18,941 bases of DNA, from contig DLRJ01000156.1 in assembly GCA_002500485.1 (NCBI GenBank), positions 1-18,941 on the forward strand, given 5' to 3'. The stretch is from Dehalococcoidia bacterium UBA7891 (lineage in GTDB: Bacteria > Chloroflexota > Dehalococcoidia > Lucifugimonadales > UBA826). This document shows positions 1 through 7,191 of this stretch, one piece after another. A program made the position numbers and the translations under genes. Below the pieces are notes generated by a model, which did no database searches, was not told the DNA's origin, and worked only from the letters and a program-made list of their open reading frames with translations. The first letter of the stretch is position 1, and every line of letters begins with the position of its first letter.

Positions 1-42
1 CTTACGTTCGACCCTGCAAACTCGTCTTATTAAAAACATCAT
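1..42 (-). CDS. Possible start of a gene running off the left edge (partial)
   Basis: On the minus strand a strong Shine-Dalgarno sequence (GAGGAG, about 44-49) is followed by two tandem ATG codons at 40-42 and 37-39. From there the frame stays open to the window edge for 14 codons, reading MMFLIRRVCRVERK. The second ATG has the better spacing from AGGAG (5 nt). The visible stretch is basic and too short to assign to any family. A weak candidate promoter (TTGTTG, 17 bp, TATTTT) lies upstream on the same strand. Seen: the SD, the ATG codons and the open frame. Inferred: that it is a gene. It could equally be a chance short frame, so confidence is low. Confidence 0.3.
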   Translation of the reverse strand, partial: MMFLIRRVCRVERK

Positions 43-166
43 TTCTCCTCATCTGGTGAAAATACTTTAGTTGGTACAAAACAACAAGAGGCAACATTGT
101 ATATGCCTAAGACCAAGAGATGGTTTGGATGTATGCTTTTGATTACTTGTTACGAAATTCAGCTAT

Positions 167-499
167 TTGCGATCATTCAAATCAAAACATTACAAATGGT
201 TAGCCTTTCTGTTGAGTGCCCTTTCGATCCTCGGAACGGCGGTGAATCGTGGTTCGTCCAACGTGATAATACCTCAGATTGCAGAGTATTTCTCAGCTGA
301 TTTATCCACCGTTCAGTGGGTGCTAATTTCATACCTTGTGGTAGTCGCTGTCGTAATGCTCCCAATTGGGTCGATACCATCATTTATATCGGATATGAAC
401 AAAACATGTTTACCATTAATTGTGCTGGTAGCGTTTGGAATGATTCGTCCTTCGTATAAAGAAAAAGGCAAATTAAAAATTAGCCAGATAACGACATAA
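167..499 (+). pseudogene. Truncated MFS (DHA2-type) transporter remnant
   Basis: The 110-residue product resembles the N-terminus of a 14-TM drug:H+ antiporter (EmrB/QacA type). TM1 is around residues 11-28, followed by the family-typical NVIIPQIAEYF and LSTVQWVLISYL stretches and TM2 around 48-68. A full DHA2 protein would be about 450-500 residues. Just after TM2 the loop motif A (G-x-L-x-D-x-x-G-R-R) is garbled into GSIPSFISDMNK. It is followed directly by one hydrophobic stretch (LPLIVLVAFGMI) and a charged tail (RPSYKEKGKLK) that looks like the end of TM14 of such a transporter. I infer an internal deletion joining the N- and C-terminal ends. The only available start is TTG at 167, with no clear SD. 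The 3' end overlaps the convergent hydrolase by 20 nt. A functional short membrane protein cannot be excluded. Confidence 0.55.
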
Positions 500-1619
500 C
501 CTTATGCATGTGCCTGTAAAGTTTGAAGGCTTGTTTGATGAAATTTAATTTCCCAGTCTCATCCGCTTCGGTTGTATGGACTTTCACCGAATTTTGAAAC
601 AACGAAAATTCGGTATGGTAAACCTCGCCGCCATTAGACCTGACGGCCCTGGCTAGCCTTCTCGATTCCTCAGCCGGCACAAGTCTGTCCTGTAGATCAT
701 GCATTAATAAAACGTCGGCTTTTAGCATATCTATATTGCTACTGGGAGAAATTTTTTTTAGGAAATCGGCTGTGTGAGCGTTCAGGTTAGTGATTGCCTT
801 TTTTGCCTCGTCCAAGCTTGGTCTACCTAGCAACGTCAATACAGATTTACCACTTGAGCTCAATGAATCATACTGATTCTGATTCCAAGTACCATTCTCC
901 ATAATCTTGAGCAAAATATTTCTATCATCAGGTTCGGCACCGTGAATTAGATGATTATTAACCATATTTTTGGTTAGGTTATCTGGAACCCAAGGGGACT
1001 CGCTGTCTCCATTGAACCTAGTTTCTGAGGCGGTGGATTTCACTAGATCAAAAGCATCATAATAACCCGCAAATAAATTAACAAAAGTAACTTCCTCATT
1101 AATACGATTTGACTGAGCAGCAACAACAGCCATCGAGGCTCCTGTGCAGATCCCTCCCATGCCAACTCGCGTACCATCCACTCTTTCATGCTCTTGCAGG
1201 TAAAGGAAAGCGTCCACTAAGGTTTCTATGTCATCAACAACTAATCTGTTTTCGGCTTGAGTCTCAAGCCAGGGGATCAAAACTACCATACCGGTCCTCG
1301 CAAGCCCTTCGGCCAAAGCTAGGATACGTTTCTCTTCTCTATCAGGGGGGACAATACCCATAAAGAAAACCACTCCAGGATGAGTGCCATTTCCGGAAGG
1401 CAAATAGATGTCAGCCTCAGAGAAACCTTTGGAGGACTCAAATGTTATTTCCAGCCTAGTCGGGGTGCCGGAAACATATTCCAAAGGCTTAATTGGAATC
1501 GCCGGTAAAATTTGCGGAATAAAAAGAGCTGCCTTAAAAGAAGCCCTTGCCTGAGGCGTGATTAAAAGCAGAAGTACAAGGAAAATTACAAGGAAAGGAA
1601 TTTTGATTGATTTACGCAT
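480..1619 (-). CDS. Membrane-anchored alpha/beta hydrolase, dienelactone-hydrolase-like, Cys nucleophile
   Basis: The 379-residue protein has an N-terminal basic-hydrophobic segment (residues 1-24: charged MRKSIK, then a Leu/Ile/Val-rich core ending near TPQARA). This fits a signal peptide or membrane anchor, so the enzyme probably acts outside the cytoplasm. The rest has an alpha/beta-hydrolase pattern: beta strands GVVFFMG (82-88) and MVVLIPW (111-117), nucleophile elbow GGICTGAS (155-162) with Cys158 in place of the usual Ser, a candidate acid in HDLQDRLVP (Asp308 or Asp311), and a candidate His348. Cys nucleophiles occur in the dienelactone hydrolase family (GxCxGG), which this protein resembles most. 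Two Asn/Asp-rich insertions (about 195-260) make it longer than a 230-residue DLH. The ATG start lacks a strong SD. The substrate is unknown, possibly an ester, lactone or amide. It is divergent from the next hydrolase gene. Confidence 0.82.
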   Translation of the reverse strand: MRKSIKIPFLVIFLVLLLLITPQARASFKAALFIPQILPAIPIKPLEYVSGTPTRLEITFESSKGFSEADIYLPSGNGTHPGVVFFMGIVPPDREEKRILALAEGLARTGMVVLIPWLETQAENRLVVDDIETLVDAFLYLQEHERVDGTRVGMGGICTGASMAVVAAQSNRINEEVTFVNLFAGYYDAFDLVKSTASETRFNGDSESPWVPDNLTKNMVNNHLIHGAEPDDRNILLKIMENGTWNQNQYDSLSSSGKSVLTLLGRPSLDEAKKAITNLNAHTADFLKKISPSSNIDMLKADVLLMHDLQDRLVPAEESRRLARAVRSNGGEVYHTEFSLFQNSVKVHTTEADETGKLNFIKQAFKLYRHMHKVMSLSG

Positions 1620-1672
1620 TTATCAGTTTCTAATACCTTTGAAATATTAGGTATGCCCTATCCTAGGGGTAG

Positions 1673-1678
1673 TATACT
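1673..1678. promoter_or_regulatory. Candidate -10 element in the divergent hydrolase intergenic region
   Basis: The 89-nt gap between the two divergent hydrolase genes contains AGTATACT (1671-1678), a palindrome that reads as TATACT (5 of 6 matches to TATAAT) on both strands. A TTGAAA box at 1639-1644 lies 28 nt away, too far to be its -35 on the plus strand. The call rests on the -10 alone and is weak. Confidence 0.3.
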
Positions 1679-1708
1679 TTCGCCAATAACTCTATAGGAA
1701 GGGGTCTT

Positions 1709-2404
1709 ATGTCAACTTACGTTTTAATACATGGTTCTTACCAAGGCGGATGGATATGGAAACCCACCGCAAAAGAGTTAGTGAAGAAAGGCCATACTGT
1801 GTACACCCCAACACTGGATGGTTGCGGTGAGCGTTCAATCTCTATAAGGCCAGGAATAACGATAAAAAGCCAAGCGAACGAAGTATCCGGTTTTCTGAAC
1901 TACCAAGATTTAACCGATTTGATATTGGTGGGGACTAGTACAGGAGGGTTAGTCACCTGTAAGGTCGCAGAACTTTCTCGTAGCAGAGTCAAGGAGATAT
2001 TTTTTGTCGACGCTCTTGCCCCACAGCCGGGAGAGCGAGTTCAGGATATAGTGGTGAGAGATCCATCCTTTCCGCAGACGATCACTGAACTAACCCGAGG
2101 CCCTTCCGAGGCAGAATTAGAAGAGCGCCTTTTCCAGGATTTGGACCCCGAGCTCAAAAAATGGGCCATAGAAAGGGCTACAATGCATCCTATCGAAGCA
2201 ACAGATGCCCCGGGGGAGTTGGACAATTTTTGGAATCGGAATTGGAATGCCACTGTAATTAGGTGCACATTAAGTTCCAATCCTTCACGGGAGCATCAAA
2301 AACGGACAGCCGAGAAATTAAATGCTAAATGGCATGAACTGGAAGCAGGTCATTACCCTATGCTGAGCCACCCAAAGGAACTATCACTATTGCTTGAAAA
2401 ATAG
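1709..2404 (+). CDS. Alpha/beta hydrolase, methylesterase-like
   Basis: The 231-residue, probably cytosolic protein is close in length and pattern to small esterases of the plant methylesterase/SABP2 and pyrethroid-hydrolase-like group. The oxyanion loop is HGSYQGGW (8-15), the nucleophile elbow GTSTGG carries Ser77, and the C-terminal AGHYPMLSHP carries His215. In the usual family pattern an Asp follows the C-T pair (CTxD); here the matching segment RCTLSS has Ser189 instead, so the acid of the triad appears to be missing or taken over by another residue such as Asp101. The start is ATG with an excellent SD (AGGAAGGGG, 1696-1704, spacing 4). The gene ends 43 nt before rsmI on the same strand, so co-transcription with the rRNA methylase genes is likely. 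The substrate is not known. Confidence 0.85.
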   Translation: MSTYVLIHGSYQGGWIWKPTAKELVKKGHTVYTPTLDGCGERSISIRPGITIKSQANEVSGFLNYQDLTDLILVGTSTGGLVTCKVAELSRSRVKEIFFVDALAPQPGERVQDIVVRDPSFPQTITELTRGPSEAELEERLFQDLDPELKKWAIERATMHPIEATDAPGELDNFWNRNWNATVIRCTLSSNPSREHQKRTAEKLNAKWHELEAGHYPMLSHPKELSLLLEK

Positions 2405-2447
2405 CAGTACCGCCGGATTTGAAGTAACTGATAACGGGGATACACTA

Positions 2448-3266
2448 ATGGGTACTCTTTACATATTAGGCACACCTATAGGTAATCTCAAGGACATTAC
2501 CTTCCGAGCCATTGATATTCTTTCTCGAGTCACTTTAATAGCGGCAGAGGACACAAGAGTCACCCAAAAATTATTGGCTCGGTACGATATAAAAACTAAA
2601 AAAACTAGTTTCAACAAAGATAACTACGCCCAGAAAATACCCGAAATCCTGGAGGAATTAGGTCGGGGAGATATCGCACTAACCACCGATGCTGGCACCC
2701 CTGGAATTAGTGATCCCGGATACCAATTAGTCAAGGCTGCTGATGAGGCAGGCTTTACCGTTATGGGAATTCCTGGACCTTCTGCAGTGACCACTATCCT
2801 ATCTATGTGTCCCTTCCCTACTGATTCCTTTTTATTCGCTGGATTCCCTCCACGGAAGAAATCAGACCTAGTAAAATTCCTCAGCCAATACGAGGCGTTA
2901 GCAGTCCCTATAGTATTGTTCGAGTCTCCCAAACGGTTAAAAAATCTTTTGGAAAAATTGGCACATCTATACCCTGAGCGCAGCATTTTTGTAGGCAGAG
3001 AGATGACTAAAGTACACGAGGAAACATTCCATGGCAAACCTGCCGCCGCACTAATTCATTTCAGCGAACCCAAAGGAGAATTCACCTTAGTCTTAACGAA
3101 ATCTGACGTTGAGATAGAACACCTAGATAGAAGTGCGACCTTGACACTAATCCAAAAATTGTCCGATGAAGGGGTTGGAATCAGAGACATTTCACGAGAG
3201 ATAGTTTCAGTTACAAACTTAGGAAACAGCGAAGCATATAAATTAGTACTTGATACACTTGAATAA
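2448..3266 (+). CDS. rsmI: 16S rRNA (cytidine1402-2'-O)-methyltransferase RsmI
   Basis: The 272-residue protein 2'-O-methylates C1402 of 16S rRNA in the decoding centre using S-adenosylmethionine. It belongs to the tetrapyrrole methylase fold family and has the expected order of motifs: GTLYILGTPIGNLKDIT at the N-terminus, AEDTRVT about residue 36, DAGTPGISDPGY about residue 80, GIPGPSAV about residue 109, and FESPKRL and the FVGREMTKVHE stretch in the second domain. The length fits the family (about 270-290). The frame is open from a TTG at 2394, but the RsmI family begins at MGTLYILGTP, so I use the ATG at 2448, which has an AG-rich stretch (CGGGGA) before it. It is followed 29 nt later by rlmN; both act in ribosome modification. 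Confidence 0.95.
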   Translation: MGTLYILGTPIGNLKDITFRAIDILSRVTLIAAEDTRVTQKLLARYDIKTKKTSFNKDNYAQKIPEILEELGRGDIALTTDAGTPGISDPGYQLVKAADEAGFTVMGIPGPSAVTTILSMCPFPTDSFLFAGFPPRKKSDLVKFLSQYEALAVPIVLFESPKRLKNLLEKLAHLYPERSIFVGREMTKVHEETFHGKPAAALIHFSEPKGEFTLVLTKSDVEIEHLDRSATLTLIQKLSDEGVGIRDISREIVSVTNLGNSEAYKLVLDTLE

Positions 3267-3295
3267 ATAGAAAAATCTGCGACCGTGAAGGTTTT

Positions 3296-4438
3296 ATGGT
3301 GAACGGAAGAAAAATATCTGCTATAGAGGCTACTTTGCCTTCAATACTGGAACTGTCTAAGTCAAACCTGCTGGCCTCTCTAGAGGCTCTTGATCAACCT
3401 AAATATAGAGCCGAACAGGTATGGAGGGCAATCTACAAAGAAGGTAGAACTTCCTTTGGCCAAATGACCAACTTAAGTAAAGACCTACGAGGAATATTGG
3501 CACAAAATTATTCTATCGGAAACGCGGCTACAGTTATTTCGAAAAAATCTGCGGACAATAGTACCGATAAAATTTTATTTAAGCTACCAGACGGTGAACT
3601 AATCGAAACTGTTTTAATGCGTTACGAGCCAGATGGTCATCGAAGAGGAAGGAAAACAGTTTGCGTATCCACTCAGGCCGGATGTGCCCTAGGATGCACC
3701 TTCTGCGCTACAGGTCAGCAAGGATTTAGAAGGAATCTAACCGCCGGAGAGATCACAGAACAAGTTTTAACTATGGAACGATTGGCCCTAGCGGAAGACA
3801 AAGAGGAAATCCAAGCCGGTACGAGATCTCGAGGAGAGCTACAGGGCGTTACAAACGTTGTTTTTATGGGGATGGGAGAACCACTGGCTAATTATGAAAA
3901 CATGATGGAATCCATTTGGGTTCTTAATGATCCAAAAGGCATAGGAATAGGGGCTAGGCACATAACGGTATCTACTGTTGGGCTTGTTCCAGGTATAGAG
4001 AAACTTGCAAAGGAAAACATACAAATAAATCTCGCAGTCTCCTTACATGCGCCGGATAACGAAACCAGATCAGAAACGATGCCAGTAAATAAACGGTATC
4101 CGATAGAGGAACTTATCGAGGCATGTAAATATTTTGTAACCAAAACTAACCGGCGCATTTTCATCGAATACGTCTTATTAAAAGACCAAAACGACACATC
4201 AATGCATGCCAACAAGCTTGGACGAATTCTCAAGGACTTACTGTGCCACGTAAATCTCATCCCGGTAAATCCAACCGATGACGGACCATACCACCGAACC
4301 ACTTACAAGGAGGCCCAGAGATTCCAGTCGGATCTAAAAACATTCAATGTGCCGTCAACGGTAAGAATGGAAAAAGGGATTGATATCGATGCAGGATGTG
4401 GGCAGTTACGAGATAGGGCCTTGGCTCTGACCGAGTAG
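3296..4438 (+). CDS. rlmN: Dual-specificity RNA methyltransferase RlmN (23S rRNA m2A2503 / tRNA m2A37)
   Basis: The 380-residue radical-SAM enzyme methylates C2 of A2503 in 23S rRNA and of A37 in some tRNAs. The radical-SAM cluster motif is Cys130-x3-Cys134-x2-Cys137 within AGCALGCTFCATGQQGF. The two further cysteines of the RlmN mechanism are present: Cys123 (seven residues before the first cluster Cys, as in E. coli) and Cys368 in DIDAGCGQLR, the methyl-carrying Cys. The GMGEPLANY motif (192-200) and an N-terminal accessory domain with the expected YRAEQVWRAIY helix (37-47) are also seen. A charged insert (about 165-182) follows the cluster domain. The start ATG at 3296 has GAAGG 4 nt upstream; GTG directly follows it and is a less likely alternative. 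The gene lies downstream of rsmI, apparently in one operon. Confidence 0.95.
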   Translation: MVNGRKISAIEATLPSILELSKSNLLASLEALDQPKYRAEQVWRAIYKEGRTSFGQMTNLSKDLRGILAQNYSIGNAATVISKKSADNSTDKILFKLPDGELIETVLMRYEPDGHRRGRKTVCVSTQAGCALGCTFCATGQQGFRRNLTAGEITEQVLTMERLALAEDKEEIQAGTRSRGELQGVTNVVFMGMGEPLANYENMMESIWVLNDPKGIGIGARHITVSTVGLVPGIEKLAKENIQINLAVSLHAPDNETRSETMPVNKRYPIEELIEACKYFVTKTNRRIFIEYVLLKDQNDTSMHANKLGRILKDLLCHVNLIPVNPTDDGPYHRTTYKEAQRFQSDLKTFNVPSTVRMEKGIDIDAGCGQLRDRALALTE

Positions 4439-4456
4439 TTCCGGTTGATCGCAATT

Positions 4457-4498
4457 TTGACAGCAGTTGAAACCTAGATACATACCATGTGCTAACAT
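4457..4498 (+). promoter_or_regulatory. Candidate promoter for metG - polyprenyl synthase
   Basis: The 95-nt gap before metG holds a perfect TTGACA (4457-4462). The -10 region 16-18 bp downstream is weak (TACATA, 4479-4484). A second possibility is an extended -10 (TGC TAACAT, 4490-4498) preceded by TTGAAA at 4467-4472 with a long 20-bp spacer. Either would separate metG from the rsmI-rlmN transcript. This is sequence resemblance only. Confidence 0.45.
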
Positions 4499-4533
4499 TC
4501 GATGGCACCTTTTTAGGAGATAATTCTTAATAT

Positions 4534-6204
4534 ATGCCCGAAAACATTCTGGTCTGTGTCGCATGGCCATACGCAAACGGATCTATTCATCTTGGACACG
4601 TCGCAGGAGCGTATCTCCCGGCAGATATTTTTGCGAGATATCATCGGATCAGAGGTAATAACGTAATTATGGTGTCAGGTAGCGATGCCCATGGAACCCC
4701 AGTGACCATCACTGCTGAAAATGAAGGTATATCCCCGGAGCAAGTGGCAAAAAAATATCAAACCGAATTTCTCAATGACTGGGATGGGCTTGGTATAAAT
4801 TGGGATCTTTTTACCACGACACACACCCAAAACCATTTTGAAGTCACGCAAGATATATTCTCAAGACTCCATGAAAAAGGGTTTATTTATAAAGACACTA
4901 TGTCTCAACCCTTTTGCGAAGAACATAACAGGTTTTTGGCCGATCGTTATGTGGAAGGTATTTGCCCTAACTGTAATTCTAACGGAGCAAGGGGCGACCA
5001 GTGCGACGGCTGCGGTAATACTCTTGACCCTAAGGACTTGATAGACATCAAACATAAGGATTGTGAATCAACACCAGTCTTTAGGGACACTGAACATTTT
5101 TTCCTCAAACTCAGTGCTTTCGAAGAAGATTTGATCGAGTGGATGAGGGAAAACTCCCATTGGAAACCTAATGTTAAAAATTTCACTTTGGGATTTCTGG
5201 AAGGAGGATTGATAGACCGAGCTATAACCAGAGATATTACATGGGGAATACCTATCCCTCTTGAGGGTTACGAAGATAAGAGAATATATGTATGGTTTGA
5301 AGCTGTCATTGGCTATTTATCTGCTTCTATTGAATGGGCCTCAAAAACGGACAATCCGGATCAGTGGAAAGATTATTGGAAGGAGGATTCCAAGCCGTAT
5401 TATTTTATGGGCAAAGACAACATCCCGTTTCACACTGTTATTTGGCCAGCAATGCTAATGGGGTACGGTGGTTTGAATCTTCCATACGATGTTCCTGCCA
5501 ACGAATACGTAAACATGGAGGAAAGAAAGATATCTACAAGTAGAAATTGGGTTGTCAATTTAAAGGACTATTTGGAAAGATATGACCCAGATCCTCTCCG
5601 GTTTTCCCTAGCCTCAATAATGCCCGAAACTAGCGATTCCAACTTTTCATGGTCAGAATATGTGAGAAGAAACAATGACGAACTTGTCGCCACTTTCGGA
5701 AACTTAGTGCACAGGGTTTTGTCGATGACAACCAGATATTTTGATGGTGTGGTTCCTGGACCCAAAAATAAAGACAATCTCGATAATTTATTGATAAATG
5801 AGGCAAATAGCACTTTGTCATTGGTAGCCACAGAACTAGAAAACTGCAGATTTAGAAAGGCTTTAGAATATTCTATGTCTTTAGCCCAAGAAACCAATAA
5901 ATACCTGGATGACAAGGCACCTTGGAGTGCTTCTAAAACTGATTTGGAATCAGCAGGCACTAGTCTCTACTATTGTTTAAATGTAATAAATTGCCTTAAG
6001 ACCACTTTTTCACCGTTTCTTCCCTTTAGTGTGGAAAAACTTCACAGCATGTTGGGATTTGAGGGCAGTGCCAATGATAATGGATGGAATTGGGATCCAG
6101 ATGAAGTGATTCCTGGGCAAAAATTAGGTGAACCAAAGGCATTATTCATCAAACTAGAAGAGAGTGTAATAGATGAGGAAATTAGTAGGTTAGGTCTTAA
6201 TTAG
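4534..6204 (+). CDS. metG: Methionyl-tRNA synthetase (MetRS)
   Basis: The 556-residue class I synthetase activates methionine with ATP and charges initiator and elongator tRNA-Met. It shows the N-terminal PYANGSIHLGH signature (12-22; the HIGH box is HLGH), a zinc-binding connective domain with Cys144, Cys147, Cys157 and Cys160, the DNIPFHTVIWPA stretch (295-306), and the second signature KISTS (332-336) followed by RNWVVNLKDYLERYDPDPLRF. KISTS differs from the textbook KMSKS by Thr at the second Lys, but similar KxSTS forms are known from some MetRS lineages. The protein ends after the anticodon-binding helical domain and has no C-terminal EMAP-type tRNA-binding extension. The ATG start has AGGAGA at 4515-4520, a rather long 13-nt spacing; no other start preserves the N-terminal signature. 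The stop codon overlaps the SD of the next gene, so coupling is likely. Confidence 0.97.
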   Translation: MPENILVCVAWPYANGSIHLGHVAGAYLPADIFARYHRIRGNNVIMVSGSDAHGTPVTITAENEGISPEQVAKKYQTEFLNDWDGLGINWDLFTTTHTQNHFEVTQDIFSRLHEKGFIYKDTMSQPFCEEHNRFLADRYVEGICPNCNSNGARGDQCDGCGNTLDPKDLIDIKHKDCESTPVFRDTEHFFLKLSAFEEDLIEWMRENSHWKPNVKNFTLGFLEGGLIDRAITRDITWGIPIPLEGYEDKRIYVWFEAVIGYLSASIEWASKTDNPDQWKDYWKEDSKPYYFMGKDNIPFHTVIWPAMLMGYGGLNLPYDVPANEYVNMEERKISTSRNWVVNLKDYLERYDPDPLRFSLASIMPETSDSNFSWSEYVRRNNDELVATFGNLVHRVLSMTTRYFDGVVPGPKNKDNLDNLLINEANSTLSLVATELENCRFRKALEYSMSLAQETNKYLDDKAPWSASKTDLESAGTSLYYCLNVINCLKTTFSPFLPFSVEKLHSMLGFEGSANDNGWNWDPDEVIPGQKLGEPKALFIKLEESVIDEEISRLGLN

Positions 6205-6216
6205 GAACTTCTTCTA

Positions 6217-7185
6217 TTGCAAGCATTCTCGATACTAAACCCAATATCAGAACAACTTCAACTGGTCGATGCTAGATTGAGAACATTTTCTGAGAGTTCG
6301 GAATTACCCTCCCTCAAAGATCTATTAATCCATGTGTTCGATTCCTCAGGCAAACTAGCCCGGCCTGCCTTAACTCTACTCACAGCCGGGTTTCATCCCA
6401 ACGATGGGGAGAAAGTAATAACTATGGCTACAGCTGTAGAGATGCTGCACGTTGCAACCTTGATCCACGACGATACTGTAGATGAATCGAATACAAGAAG
6501 AGGAAGAGTCACAGTGAGTTCCAGTTGGGGTCAGCATACGGCCGTCCTCCTTGGGGATTACGTCTTCGCGGCTTCAGCAACATATGTTTGCTCTACTGGA
6601 AATATTAGGGTAATAAAGAGATTTTCTGAAACAATTATGGATCTTTCTAGAGGTCAGCTGCAGGAAACTGCAAATAGTAGAGATATTACGAAGGGAGTGG
6701 ATGACTATCTTGAACGTATCTATTTCAAGACTGCTTCACTATTTTCGACTTCAGGAGAATCGGGGGCTGTTTTAAGCGGAGCTCCTGAGCCAATTGTGGA
6801 TAGCCTGAAAAAATACAGTGAGAAAATAGGACTGGCCTTCCAAGTAGTGGACGATGTCTTGGATATCACGGGCACACCACAAGAAATAGGTAAGCCGGTT
6901 GGTAGTGATTTATTGAATGGGGTAATCACATTGCCAACAATATATGCAATTGAAGAACCAGATTGCAAAAAGAAAGTGGGGTTATTTCTTGACGATCCAT
7001 CAAACATTGAACTACATTCGGAGATTGTTGAGATCATAAAAAGCTCCGATGCCGAAGCGAGATCATATAAATATGCTGACCAATTGGTGGAAGAAGCCAA
7101 ACTATCTTTGCAACCACTCCGAGATAATGATTTCAAGAAGTCTCTATTAGATTTGGCTGATTTCATTATTTCTAGAAACAATTAA
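6217..7185 (+). CDS. Long-chain trans-polyprenyl diphosphate synthase
   Basis: The 322-residue all-alpha prenyltransferase extends allylic diphosphates with isopentenyl diphosphate, providing the side chain of quinones or other long isoprenoids. Both aspartate-rich metal sites are present: the first is HDDTVDESNTRRG (Asp85, Asp86, Asp89) and the second is VVDDVLD (Asp212, Asp213, Asp216). The residue five before the first motif is Ala80 (HVATLIHDD), a small residue as in octaprenyl and other long-chain synthases rather than the bulky aromatic of farnesyl or geranylgeranyl synthases. A long-chain product (IspB/HepT-like) is therefore inferred, but its exact length cannot be read. The start is TTG at 6217 with AGGA (6203-6206) overlapping the metG stop codon. 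The gene ends 6 nt from the convergent MATE gene. Confidence 0.92.
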   Translation: MQAFSILNPISEQLQLVDARLRTFSESSELPSLKDLLIHVFDSSGKLARPALTLLTAGFHPNDGEKVITMATAVEMLHVATLIHDDTVDESNTRRGRVTVSSSWGQHTAVLLGDYVFAASATYVCSTGNIRVIKRFSETIMDLSRGQLQETANSRDITKGVDDYLERIYFKTASLFSTSGESGAVLSGAPEPIVDSLKKYSEKIGLAFQVVDDVLDITGTPQEIGKPVGSDLLNGVITLPTIYAIEEPDCKKKVGLFLDDPSNIELHSEIVEIIKSSDAEARSYKYADQLVEEAKLSLQPLRDNDFKKSLLDLADFIISRNN

Positions 7186-7191
7186 GCATGT

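Noticed and set aside
97..300. 67-codon plus-strand frame at the left
   Set aside because: It overlaps the MFS remnant in another frame and has no SD or family resemblance.
1639..1678. TTGAAA plus TATACT as a full promoter
   Set aside because: The spacer is 28 bp, too long for a sigma-70-type promoter.
2394..2447. TTG-initiated N-terminal extension of RsmI
   Set aside because: It overlaps the hydrolase stop and adds 18 residues not expected in the family, which begins at MGTLYILGTP; the ATG at 2448 is preferred.
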